Made by a program: the position numbers and the translations under genes | Assembly (NCBI RefSeq): GCF_035953295.1 | Contig: NZ_CP108370.1 | Span: 5,175,001-5,239,000 of the forward strand | From: Streptomyces sp. NBC_01335 | Lineage (GTDB): Bacteria > Actinomycetota > Actinomycetes > Streptomycetales > Streptomycetaceae | Reading direction: 5' to 3' | DNA: 64,000 nucleotides | Shown: positions 52,235-60,770 of the stretch, in pieces | How the letters are laid out: every line of letters starts with the position of its first letter | How positions within the stretch are numbered: the first letter of the stretch is position 1 | Notes under the pieces: model-generated | The model's database searches: none | The model's input: only the letters and a program-made list of their open reading frames with translations | Told to the model about the DNA's origin: nothing

Positions 52235-54364
52235 TCAGCCCGCGGCCGGCAGGCCCAGGGAGCGCCTGAGGAACTCCACCTGGAGCAGGAGCAGGTTCTC
52301 CGCGACCTGCTCCTGCGGGGTCATGTGCGTCACCCCGCTCAGCGGCAGCACCTCGTGCGGGCGTCCCGCCGCGAGCAGTGCGGAGGAGAGCCGCAGGGCG
52401 TGCGCGACCACCACGTTGTCGTCGGCCAGGCCGTGCACGATCATCATCGGCCGTACGGTGTCCGCCGGTTCGGACAGCCCGTCGTCGGTCACCAGCGAGT
52501 TGCGCGCGTACACCTCGGGCTGCTCGGCGGGGTCGCCGAGGTACCGCTCGGTGTAGTGGGTGTCGTAGAGCCGCCAGTCGGTCACCGGGGCGCCCACGAC
52601 GGCCGCGTGGAACACGTCGGGGCGCCGCAGCACCGCGAGGCCGGAGAGGTAGCCGCCGTACGACCAGCCGCGCATCGCGACCTTCGACAGGTCCAGCGGG
52701 AAGCGCTCGGCCAGCGCGTGCAGGGCCTCGATCTGGTCGTCCAGGGTGAGCGCGAAATCGTCCCGTACGGCCTTCTCCCAGGCGGGGGAGCGGCCCGGGG
52801 CGCCCCGGCCGTCGGCCACGACCACCGCGAAGCCCTGGTCGGCGAACCACTGGGAGGTGAGGTGGGCGTTGTACGCGGCGACCACGCGGCGGCCGTGCGG
52901 GCCACCGTACGGGTCCATCAGCACCGGAAGCGGACCGTCCGATTCCTGATAGCCGGTGGGCAGCAGCACGGCGCACGGAATGCGCCGCGCGCCCCCCTCG
53001 GTGAGGACCGGACGGGCCCGCAGCACCGGCTCCTGGGCGTGGCTGGCCACCTCCGCGACCTGCTTGCCGTCCCGCAGCACGCGTACGGTCGCGCCGGGGC
53101 GCTCCAGTGAGGTGGAGAGCAGCACCGTGAGGGAGCCGGAGCGGACGGCCGAGTGGACGCCGACCCCTTCCGACATCCGTTCGACGCCCAGTTCGTTCAC
53201 CCGGTACACATGGCTCTCGCCGGTCTCCGGCGCGGCGGCCTCCTCGCCCGCCACCGCCTGCACCAGGATGTCGGACTCGCCGATGTCCAGGACCGCCTGG
53301 AGGTGCAGCCGCGCCCCGGTCAGCGACCGGTCGCCGACCTGGAGGACCCGCGCCCCGCCCTCGTCCGCGATCCGTACGAGCCGCCCGTCCGGCGTCCACG
53401 CGGGCACCCCACCGAAAAGATCGAGCCAAATCGGGTCCCCTTCGGCGTGCACGGTCCGGGTCGCCCCGGTCTCCGGGTCCACCGTCAGATACAGCTGGCC
53501 ACGCTGGTCCCGGGCCTGCACCAGCAGCAGCGGCGCACCCGCCGACGACCAGTGGACCCGGGCCAGATACGGGTAGCGCGCCCGGTCCCACTCCACCTCG
53601 GTGCGCCCGCCCGCCAGGTCCATGACGAAGAGCCGGACCCCGGCGTTCGGGGTGCCCGCCGCGGGGTAGGCGACCTCGGCCGGCTTGCGCTCCGGGTGCG
53701 CCGGATCGGCGATCCACCAGCGGTGGACCGGGCTGTCGTCCACCCGGGCCACCAGCAGCCGGTCCGACTCCGGCGACCACCAGAAGCCCCGGTGCCGGTC
53801 CATCTCCTCGGCCGCGACGAACTCCGCGAGCCCGTAGGTGAGGTGCTCCTCCTCCGGTTCGGCCACCGCCCGGTCGCCGGTCCCGTCGGCGCCGACCACC
53901 CGCAGCGCGCCCTGCGCGACATAGGCGACGTGCCGGCCGTCGGGGGAGGGCCGGGGGTCGATCACGGGTCCGGGGACCGGCAGCGCCCGTGCCGTACCGG
54001 CGCGCAATTCGGCCACGTACACCGTGCCGGAGAGCGCGAAGGCGGCCAACTCCGCCTCGGCGTCCAGCGCGTACCCGACGATGCCGGCGCCGCCCTCACG
54101 GGTGCGTTCGCGCCGGGCCCGCTCCTGCGGCGACAGCTCCTCCGTCGAACCGCCCAGCAGGGCACCGGGGTCGGCGGCGACGCGTTCCTGGCCGGTGGAA
54201 GGGTCCAGCACCCAGAGCCGGTTGACCGAATCGGTGCCCGAGGAGGAGCGCAGGAAGATCACCCGCGTCCCGTCAGGTGAGACGGAGAAGGCCCGGGGCG
54301 CACCGCGGGTGAATCGCTGGGTCCGTGCGTGCTGGCGGGGAAAAGACAGCTTCTGCGAGGTCAT
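52235..54364 (-). CDS. S9 family prolyl oligopeptidase / dipeptidyl peptidase IV-type enzyme
   Basis: The 709-residue protein has an N-terminal beta-propeller (about 1-430, with WWSPESDRLLVARVDDSPV and WTPDGRL repeats). The C-terminal alpha/beta hydrolase has Ser in RGWSYGGYLS, Asp in HGLADDNVV and His in GVTHMT. The motif AEFVAAEEMDRHRGFWWSP corresponds to the Glu-Glu aminopeptidase anchor of DPP IV-type enzymes. No signal peptide is visible, so it is probably cytosolic. It could trim imported peptides, which fits its position beside two oligopeptide importers. ATG 54364 (MTSQKLSFPRQHARTQ) is chosen; upstream in-frame sequence is not coding-like. Confidence 0.92.
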   Translation of the reverse strand: MTSQKLSFPRQHARTQRFTRGAPRAFSVSPDGTRVIFLRSSSGTDSVNRLWVLDPSTGQERVAADPGALLGGSTEELSPQERARRERTREGGAGIVGYALDAEAELAAFALSGTVYVAELRAGTARALPVPGPVIDPRPSPDGRHVAYVAQGALRVVGADGTGDRAVAEPEEEHLTYGLAEFVAAEEMDRHRGFWWSPESDRLLVARVDDSPVHRWWIADPAHPERKPAEVAYPAAGTPNAGVRLFVMDLAGGRTEVEWDRARYPYLARVHWSSAGAPLLLVQARDQRGQLYLTVDPETGATRTVHAEGDPIWLDLFGGVPAWTPDGRLVRIADEGGARVLQVGDRSLTGARLHLQAVLDIGESDILVQAVAGEEAAAPETGESHVYRVNELGVERMSEGVGVHSAVRSGSLTVLLSTSLERPGATVRVLRDGKQVAEVASHAQEPVLRARPVLTEGGARRIPCAVLLPTGYQESDGPLPVLMDPYGGPHGRRVVAAYNAHLTSQWFADQGFAVVVADGRGAPGRSPAWEKAVRDDFALTLDDQIEALHALAERFPLDLSKVAMRGWSYGGYLSGLAVLRRPDVFHAAVVGAPVTDWRLYDTHYTERYLGDPAEQPEVYARNSLVTDDGLSEPADTVRPMMIVHGLADDNVVVAHALRLSSALLAAGRPHEVLPLSGVTHMTPQEQVAENLLLLQVEFLRRSLGLPAAG

Positions 54365-54578
54365 GGCCCGAAACCTAGCCGGAGGGCCGCCCTCCGTGCG
54401 CCCCCTTGTGCTGCTGTGACCCGGACAATGCCTTGGCACGGATAGTTATGATCCGTAGCGCTCGGTGGGTAGGAACCTGCTGGGCTCTTCGTCGCTGCCC
54501 GACTGCTGTCCGTTCAGACCCGATGTGTTGATCTGTCCGATGTTTCCGTCGCGACCGTACTGATGGAGGTGAACCGCC

Positions 54579-54773
54579 GTGGCACTCTCGATTTCGGCGG
54601 TAGTGCTGCTGGCGATCGTCGTCTTCCTGCTGATCCGGAAATCCGGACTCAAGGGCGGACACGCGGCGATCTGCATGCTGCTCGGGTTCTATCTGGCGAG
54701 TTCTTCCATCGCCCCGACGATCGCGGACCTCACGTCGAACGTCGCGGGCATGATCGGCAGCATCAAGTTCTGA
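54579..54773 (+). CDS. Small conserved membrane protein (64 aa)
   Basis: The product has two hydrophobic helices (ALSISAVVLLAIVVFLLI and AAICMLLGFYLASSSIA) joined by RKSGLKGGH, and an end IADLTSNVAGMIGSIKF. I recall near-identical proteins in many Streptomyces, but know no function. GTG 54579 follows TGGAGGTG at good spacing. It stands alone between the S9 peptidase (divergent) and mshB. Base composition is less GC-rich than its neighbours in the second helix. A subunit or holin-like role cannot be judged. Confidence 0.85.
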   Translation: MALSISAVVLLAIVVFLLIRKSGLKGGHAAICMLLGFYLASSSIAPTIADLTSNVAGMIGSIKF

Positions 54774-54923
54774 CGGCGGTCGCCTCGGGCGGCCCGCTCA
54801 CGCCGTGTCCGAGGGCTCCCGGCCGCGCCTGGGGGCCCTCGGGCCGTGCCGTCCGGCTTCCCGGTGGTGCGAACCGAGGACGCCGACGCCCGGAGGGTGC
54901 GCCGGGCTCGTAGGGTGGTCCTC

Positions 54924-55850
54924 ATGAAGGACCTTCCCGCCCGCCGTCTGCTGCTGGTGCACGCGCACCCCGACGACGAGTCGATCAACAACGGCGCCAC
55001 CATGGCCAAGTACGCCTCCGAGGGCGCCCACGTCACGCTGGTGACCTGCACCCTGGGCGAGGAGGGCGAGGTCATCCCGGACTCGCTGGCGCACCTCACG
55101 GCCGACCGCGACGACACGCTGGGCCCGTACCGCGTGGGTGAACTCGCCGCCGCCATGAAGGAGCTGGGGGTCACCGACCACCGCTTCCTCGGCGCCCCGG
55201 GCCGGTACCGCGACTCCGGGATGATGGGCACCGAGCAGAACCACCGCCCCGGCGCGTTCTGGGACACCGCCGTGGACGACGCGGCGGCCGCGCTGGTGGA
55301 CGTCGTCCGTGAGGTCCGCCCGCAGGTCCTGGTGACGTACGACCCCGACGGCGGATACGGCCACCCCGACCACATCCAGGCGCACCGGGTGGCGATGCGC
55401 GCGGCCGAACTCGCCGCCGACCCCGGGTACACCACCGGCTCCGGCGCCCCGGACGCGCCGCACACCATCGCGAAGATCTACTGGAACCGGATGCCCCGCC
55501 CGGTCGCCGAGGAGGCGTTCGCCCGGCTCCGGGCCGAGGCGCCCGCGGTGTTCGGCGGGATCGCCGACATCGACGAGGTGCCGGGGGTGACCGAGGAGTC
55601 CGTGATCACCACGGAGATCGACGGCGGCCCGGCGCACGCGGCGGCGAAGGCGGCGGCGATGCGGGCCCACGTCACCCAGATCACCGTGCGCGACCCCTGG
55701 TTCACCCTCTCCAACGACAAGGGCCAGCCGCTCTTCGCCACCGAGTACTACCAACTCGTCCACGGTGTACGGGGTGGTGAAGGTCCACGCGAGCGCGACC
55801 TCTTCGCGGGACTGCCCGAGGCCGCCGCCGACGCGGGGGAGCGGGCATGA
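54924..55850 (+). CDS. mshB: MshB, GlcNAc-inositol deacetylase of mycothiol biosynthesis
   Basis: The 308-residue protein begins [29 protein letters not shown] and continues [14 protein letters not shown], which is the M. tuberculosis MshB pattern. Zinc ligands are His15 and Asp18 in AHPDDE, and His147 in the [11 protein letters not shown] segment; Asp17 is the general base. It removes the acetyl group from GlcNAc-Ins, the second step to mycothiol, in the cytoplasm. ATG 54924 aligns with the family start. Its stop overlaps the ATG of the next gene (55847), so the membrane protein is coupled. From memory, S. coelicolor has mshB with the same neighbours. Confidence 0.95.
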   Translation: MKDLPARRLLLVHAHPDDESINNGATMAKYASEGAHVTLVTCTLGEEGEVIPDSLAHLTADRDDTLGPYRVGELAAAMKELGVTDHRFLGAPGRYRDSGMMGTEQNHRPGAFWDTAVDDAAAALVDVVREVRPQVLVTYDPDGGYGHPDHIQAHRVAMRAAELAADPGYTTGSGAPDAPHTIAKIYWNRMPRPVAEEAFARLRAEAPAVFGGIADIDEVPGVTEESVITTEIDGGPAHAAAKAAAMRAHVTQITVRDPWFTLSNDKGQPLFATEYYQLVHGVRGGEGPRERDLFAGLPEAAADAGERA

Positions 55851-56317
55851 GCGGCAAGAAGGACCGGGCCCGCGCCGAGGCCCGCGCCCCGCGCACCAAC
55901 GCCCCGCCCCGGGCGCCGGAGCCCACCGGGATCGCCGCCCCGCTCAACCCCCGCCGGATCGGGGTGTACCTCGGTCTCGCGGTCCTGGGAGCGCTGGTCT
56001 CGCTGGCCGGTTCGCTGGTCCAGGGGGCCTGGTTCCCCGGCGGTCTGCTGCTGGCGCTGGGCGGCGCGGCGGGGGTCTTCTACGGCGGCCGGGTCCTCAC
56101 CCGCACCCAGTTGGGCGCCTTCGCGCCCGCCGTCGGCTGGCTGATCGCGGTCGTGGTCGCGCTCAACGGACGCCCCGAGGGCGACTACCTCTTCGGCGGC
56201 GGCGACGAGATCGATCTGGCGCTCTTCGTCCTCGGAGGGATGGTGATCGCTGTGATCTGCGCCACCCTCTCCAAGGGGCCGGTTTCGGCCAACGACCAGG
56301 AACGTTCAGGCCGGTGA
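55847..56317 (+). CDS. Four-helix membrane protein coupled to mshB (DUF6113-like)
   Basis: The 156-residue protein has a basic, Pro/Ala-rich N-terminus (1-35), then four membrane helices ([67 protein letters not shown]). The motif [11 protein letters not shown] lies between helices three and four. Proteins of this sort follow mshB in Streptomyces, by memory. The 4-bp ATGA overlap implies co-translation with mshB. Function unknown; a link to thiol metabolism is only an inference. Confidence 0.8.
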   Translation: MSGKKDRARAEARAPRTNAPPRAPEPTGIAAPLNPRRIGVYLGLAVLGALVSLAGSLVQGAWFPGGLLLALGGAAGVFYGGRVLTRTQLGAFAPAVGWLIAVVVALNGRPEGDYLFGGGDEIDLALFVLGGMVIAVICATLSKGPVSANDQERSGR

Positions 56318-56492
56318 CGCGCCTTGAGCGGCAGCTCGGGAGCGTCCACGGGTGTGAGGCGCCGGTGGAGGTTTCCACCGGGCGTGAAACGCCCGTGCGC
56401 GGCGGCCAGTATGGTGGTGCGCGCGCCGAGCCGTCCCCTGGCCTGCGGCATGGGGGAAGTACGGGCGGCGGAGCCAATCGGGAGAACCTGCT

Positions 56493-58691
56493 TTGAGTCG
56501 TGAAACTGACAGTTCGTCCTCCGGGCCCCAGGGGCGCGGTGGTGCCGCCTACCCCTCGGGCACGCCGCCGTACGGATCACGCCAGTACCCGTCGTTGCAC
56601 CCGACGCAGGACGGCGTGGATCCCGCACCGGAGTCCGCCCAGGAATCCCCCCGGTCGTCACGGCCCGACGAACCCAGGACCGAGACGACCCTGACGACGC
56701 GCATCCGGATCAACATCCCCGGTTCGCGGCCGATCCCGCCCGTCGTGATGCGTACGCCGATGGCGGAGGGCGACAACACCTCCGACCCCGAGCGCACCGC
56801 CGTCACGCCGCTTCCCGGTCCCGGCGCGGGCGTCCCCGCCCCCGGGCAGCCGGCCGGCGAGTCCGCGTCCGGCGCGGAGGCGCGCGAGGGCGGTGACCCC
56901 GAGGGGGCTCCGGCCGAGCCGCCCGCCAAGGAGAAGCCCACCAGCGACTGGTTCGCCCCGCGCAAGACCCCGGCCGCCAACTCCGTGCTGGGCACCCCGG
57001 GCACCTCCGCCGGCCCCGCCGGTGGTCCTGCCGGGGGAAGCGTGCCGGGCCAGGCCGGAGCGGAGCCGCAGTCCGGCCCGCGTGACGGGTCGCCGTACTT
57101 CGACGGCCCGCAGAGCGGCTTCCCCGCCGCTCCTCCGGCCGGCCGCAGCGCGCTGGACAGCATCGACGCGGAACTGGCCGACTCCGGCCGGCCCACGCCG
57201 AACCCCGGGGTACGCACCCCCGGCCCGGCCGGCTCCACGACCGGACCGGCGGCCGGCACCGCCAGCTTCCCGCCGCCCGTCCCCGGCACGCCCGGTGCGG
57301 GAAGGCCCGCTGCCGGGAACCCCGGCCCCGGGACCCCGAGCCACGGCATCTCCGGTCTCGGAACGACCGGTCTCGGAACGCCCGGCACCCCCGGCCCCGG
57401 GAACCCCGCGGGCCAGGGCCGTCCCGGTCTCACGGTCCCCGGCGGCCTCGGCGCCCCGGGCGGTCCGGGTCCGCAGGGCGTCCCGGGCGGCCCCGGCGGT
57501 CCGGTCTCGGTGCCCCGGCTGTCCGACGACACCGCGATCCTGACCCCGCAGGCCCCCGCGCCCGTCCCGGGCGGCGGACACGTCTCCGGGGACACCCTGA
57601 CCGGCGGTATCCCCGTCGTGCCCGGCGGCCCCCGGCCGTTCCCGTCCCGCGCCGAGGGGGCGGACGGTCCGGACGCCGCACCGCAGGGGCCCTCGGGTCC
57701 CAGCACGCCGCGTCCCGCCCCGCAGGCCGCCGCGCCCGCCCGCAAGGGCCGGTCCAAGACGGTCCTGCTCGGCGTCGCGGTCGTCGTCCTGGCGGGCGTC
57801 GCGTACGGCGCGGGCCTGCTGATGAACCACTCCGAGGTCCCCAAGGGCACCACCGTCCTCGGCGTGGACATCGGCGGCGGCACCAAGACCGAGGCGGTGA
57901 GCAAGCTCGACGCCGAGTTCGGCAAGCGCGCCCAGGCGCCGCTGAAGCTGTCGGTCGACGGCAAGCAGACGGAACTCTCCCCGGAGAAGGCCGGCCTCGC
58001 GCTGGACAGCGAGGAGACCGTGCGCGGCGCGGCGGGCAGCGACTACAACCCGGTCTCCGTGATCACCTCCCTCTTCGGCGGGGCGCGCCCGGCCGACCCG
58101 GTGATCCCGGTCGACGAGGAGAAGCTCGGCGCGGCGCTCAACGCCCTGTCCGGCGAGTCCGGTTCCGCGACCGACGGCACGATCAAGTTCGAGCCGAACA
58201 AGGCCGAGCCGGTGGCGGGCAAGCCGGGCAAGGGGATCGACGTCAACCAGTCGATCATCGCCGTCCGGGACGCCTACCGCGCCCAGGTCCAGACGGGTAC
58301 CTCCGCCGTCGTGGAGCTGCCGGTCGTCACCCAGCAGCCCACCATCACCCAGGCCGAACTCGACCGGGCGATGAAGGAGTTCGCGGAGCCCGCCATGTCC
58401 GACCTGGTCACCATCCAGGCCGGCGGCAAGGAGATCCAGTTCGGCCCGGCGCGCTCCCTGCCGCAGATCCTGTCGATGAAGGCGGTCGACGGCAAGCTCG
58501 TGCCGTACTACGACAAGAAGGCCATCGAGACCCTCTGCGACGGCGTCTTCGACGGCGTCATGGCGGTCAAGGCCGACGGCAAGCAGCACCAGGTCGGACC
58601 GGACGACGTGGCCAAGGCCATGCAGACGGCGCTGCTCGGCAAGACCACCGCGGAGCGCACCGTCACGATCGACCTCACCGGCCAGGGCTGA
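56493..58691 (+). CDS. Membrane-anchored protein with long disordered N-terminus and PG_binding_4-type domains
   Basis: The 732-residue protein has about 420 residues of Pro/Gly-rich cytoplasmic sequence (GTPGLGTPGTPGPGNPAG type), then one membrane helix at about 422-445 (VLLGVAVVVLAGVAYGAGLL). The extracellular part contains GTTVLGVDIGG and repeated modules like those in front of VanW domains (PG_binding_4 family: LDAEFGKRAQAPLKLSVDGKQ, AGLALDSEETV). No VanW domain or transpeptidase Cys follows. It probably contacts peptidoglycan. The start is TTG 56493, supported by GGGAG 9 bases before it. ATG alternatives lie far inside. Confidence 0.82.
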   Translation: MSRETDSSSSGPQGRGGAAYPSGTPPYGSRQYPSLHPTQDGVDPAPESAQESPRSSRPDEPRTETTLTTRIRINIPGSRPIPPVVMRTPMAEGDNTSDPERTAVTPLPGPGAGVPAPGQPAGESASGAEAREGGDPEGAPAEPPAKEKPTSDWFAPRKTPAANSVLGTPGTSAGPAGGPAGGSVPGQAGAEPQSGPRDGSPYFDGPQSGFPAAPPAGRSALDSIDAELADSGRPTPNPGVRTPGPAGSTTGPAAGTASFPPPVPGTPGAGRPAAGNPGPGTPSHGISGLGTTGLGTPGTPGPGNPAGQGRPGLTVPGGLGAPGGPGPQGVPGGPGGPVSVPRLSDDTAILTPQAPAPVPGGGHVSGDTLTGGIPVVPGGPRPFPSRAEGADGPDAAPQGPSGPSTPRPAPQAAAPARKGRSKTVLLGVAVVVLAGVAYGAGLLMNHSEVPKGTTVLGVDIGGGTKTEAVSKLDAEFGKRAQAPLKLSVDGKQTELSPEKAGLALDSEETVRGAAGSDYNPVSVITSLFGGARPADPVIPVDEEKLGAALNALSGESGSATDGTIKFEPNKAEPVAGKPGKGIDVNQSIIAVRDAYRAQVQTGTSAVVELPVVTQQPTITQAELDRAMKEFAEPAMSDLVTIQAGGKEIQFGPARSLPQILSMKAVDGKLVPYYDKKAIETLCDGVFDGVMAVKADGKQHQVGPDDVAKAMQTALLGKTTAERTVTIDLTGQG

Positions 58692-58748
58692 CCGGCCCCG
58701 CCCGAAGCGTCGCCGTACCGCACACCGCCCCGTCCGGGTCCTCCGGAC

Positions 58749-58880
58749 GGGGCGGTGGCGTGCGTACGGGGCGTGGGCCGTGCGTACGCGGGGCGTGGGG
58801 CGTACGTACGGGGCGGGGTGGCCGCGCGTACGCGGGGCGGTGGCGTGCGTACGGGGCGCGGGCCGTGCGCACGCGGGGCG
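58749..58880. repeat. 47-bp direct repeat pair in an intergenic GC-rich tract
   Basis: 58749-58795 and 58834-58880 are 47-bp copies differing at two positions (T/C each), beginning GGGGCGGTGGCGTGCGTACG. Between and after them are shorter variants of GCGTACGCGGGGCG. The 328-base gap between the PG-binding gene and the ABC gene otherwise shows only the ABC promoter region from about 58930 (ATGACATCTGTCATCC). Confidence 0.9.
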
Positions 58881-59019
58881 CGGGGCGTGGGGCGTACGGG
58901 GAGGGGACCGGCCGCCACCCGCCGGACCGCCCGGTCACCCGCCCCGCATGACATCTGTCATCCCTGATCCCAGCCCCCCGTCCCTGCCGCGCCCACCTCC
59001 CGTAGGCGAGGCTGTACGC

Positions 59020-59955
59020 ATGACAACGACAGCCCCCGAAGCGACCGCCGCAGCCACGGCCGTGGTCAGCTTCGACCAGGTCAGCAAGGCGTACGGCGAC
59101 GTGCGCGCGGTCGACGGGCTCCAGCTCGACCTGCACCCCGGCGAGACCGTGGCGCTGCTCGGCCCCAACGGCGCCGGGAAGTCCTCCACGCTCGACCTGC
59201 TGCTCGGCCTGCGCAACGCGGACAGCGGCACGGTCCGCATCTTCGGCACCTCCCCGCAGGAGGCCATCGCCGCCGGGCGGGTCGGCGCGATGCTGCAGAG
59301 CGGCGGGCTGATGGAGGACGTCACCGTCGAGGAGATCGTCCGGCTCGCGTGCAGCCTGCATCCGCGCGCCTACCCGGTCGGCGAGGTGCTGGCCCGCGCG
59401 GGGATCGCCTCGATCGCCGGCCGCATGGTCAACAAGCTCTCCGGCGGCCAGGAGCAGCGGGTGCGGTTCGCGCTGGCCACCGCCGGGGCCAACGACCTGA
59501 TCGTGCTCGACGAGCCGACCACCGGCATGGACGTCACCGCCCGCCAGGCGTTCTGGGCGACCATGCGCGAGCAGGCGGACCAGGGGCGCACCGTCCTGTT
59601 CGCCACCCACTACCTCGAAGAGGCCGACGCCATCGCCGACCGCGTCCTCGTCCTCCACAAGGGCCGGCTGCTCGCCGACGGCACCGCCGCCGAGATCAAG
59701 GCCATGGCGGGTGTCCGCCGGATCTCGTTCGAGCTGGCGGACCCGATCGACGAGACGGCCCTGCGCGCCCTGCCGTTCCTCTCCGCGCTCGACATCAGCG
59801 GCGACCGGGTCCGTATCCAGTCGCAGAACGCCGACGCGACCGTCCACGCGATCTACGGCCTCGGCCTCTACCCGCGCGCACTCGAAGTAGCCGGACTCGG
59901 CCTGGAACAGGCCTTCGTCGCCATCACCGAGGCCGAGGAGGCCCGCACCGCATGA
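59020..59955 (+). CDS. ABC-2 type transporter ATPase (drug/lipid exporter family)
   Basis: The 311-residue protein has Walker A GPNGAGKS, Q-loop MLQSGGLMED, signature LSGGQEQRVRFALA, Walker B LIVLDEPTTGMD and the switch His in ATHYLEEAD. The C-terminal domain (about 220-311) is typical of DrrA/NatA-like exporters. ATG 59020 is chosen by family start; there is no good ribosome binding site (TAGGCGAGG is 10 bases off). The TGA overlaps the permease ATG. With the following kinase and regulator genes it forms a DesKR-like transport/sensing unit. Confidence 0.93.
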   Translation: MTTTAPEATAAATAVVSFDQVSKAYGDVRAVDGLQLDLHPGETVALLGPNGAGKSSTLDLLLGLRNADSGTVRIFGTSPQEAIAAGRVGAMLQSGGLMEDVTVEEIVRLACSLHPRAYPVGEVLARAGIASIAGRMVNKLSGGQEQRVRFALATAGANDLIVLDEPTTGMDVTARQAFWATMREQADQGRTVLFATHYLEEADAIADRVLVLHKGRLLADGTAAEIKAMAGVRRISFELADPIDETALRALPFLSALDISGDRVRIQSQNADATVHAIYGLGLYPRALEVAGLGLEQAFVAITEAEEARTA

Positions 59956-60770
59956 CGAACACCACCAGCGCGACGACTGTCATGGGCGCAAAGACCGCCG
60001 CGCGCACGAAGAGCCGGGCGAACCTCGTCTCCGGGGTGCTGATCCGGCTCGAAGTGACCCGCACCCTGCGGAACAAGAAGTTCATGTTCTTCTCGGTGCT
60101 CTACCCGTCGGTGATCTACCTGGCGGTCTCCAGTACCCAGAACACCACCGACTTCGTCCCCGGCACCCATCTGACCCTGCAGGCCTTCTTCATGGTCGCC
60201 ATGGGCTCCTTCGGCGCGCTGACCGCCGTCCTCATGGGCAACAGCGAACGCATCGCCAAGGAAAGGGAGAAGGGCTGGGTACGCCAGCTCCGCCTGACCG
60301 CCCTGCCCGGTCACGCCTACGTCCTCGGGAAGATCGCCAGTGCCGCGATCGTCACCCTGCCGTGCATCGTGGTCGTGTTCGTGGTGGCCGCCGCCGTCAA
60401 GGGCGTACGCCTCGATGCCTGGCAGTGGTTCGCGCTGACCGGGGTCATCTGGGCAGGGTCGCTCGTCTTCGCCGCCCTCGGCGTGGCCATCGGCTATCTG
60501 GCCAGCGGTGACGCGGTCCGCCCGATCACGATGATCATCTACTTCGGGCTGTCGATCCTCGGCGGCCTCTGGATGCCCGCCTCCACCTTCCCCGGGTGGC
60601 TCCAGGACATCGCCCAGTGGCTGCCCACCCACGCGTACGCTGCTCTCGGCCAGGCCATCGAAATGGGCGGCGCCCCGCACGCCAAGGACGTCATGCTGCT
60701 CCTCGCCTACTTCGTGGTCTTCGCGGGCGGCGCGGCCTGGCTCTACCGGAAGGACACCTTGAAGGCGTGA
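59952..60770 (+). CDS. ABC-2 type permease
   Basis: The 272-residue protein has six membrane helices and ABC-2 features (LIRLEVTRTLRNKKFMFFSVLYPSVIYL, MGNSERIAKEREKGWVRQLRLTALP, YFGLSILGGLWMPASTFPGWLQDIAQWLPTHAYAAL). It would export a lipid or drug-like substrate with the ATPase before it. ATG 59952 overlaps the ATPase stop, and its own stop overlaps the kinase GTG 60767, so three genes are chained by 4-bp overlaps. Confidence 0.93.
   Translation: MTNTTSATTVMGAKTAARTKSRANLVSGVLIRLEVTRTLRNKKFMFFSVLYPSVIYLAVSSTQNTTDFVPGTHLTLQAFFMVAMGSFGALTAVLMGNSERIAKEREKGWVRQLRLTALPGHAYVLGKIASAAIVTLPCIVVVFVVAAAVKGVRLDAWQWFALTGVIWAGSLVFAALGVAIGYLASGDAVRPITMIIYFGLSILGGLWMPASTFPGWLQDIAQWLPTHAYAALGQAIEMGGAPHAKDVMLLLAYFVVFAGGAAWLYRKDTLKA

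Noticed and set aside
58749..58880. 47-bp repeats considered as a CRISPR array
   Set aside because: There are only two copies, the spacer itself contains partial repeats, and no cas genes are nearby.
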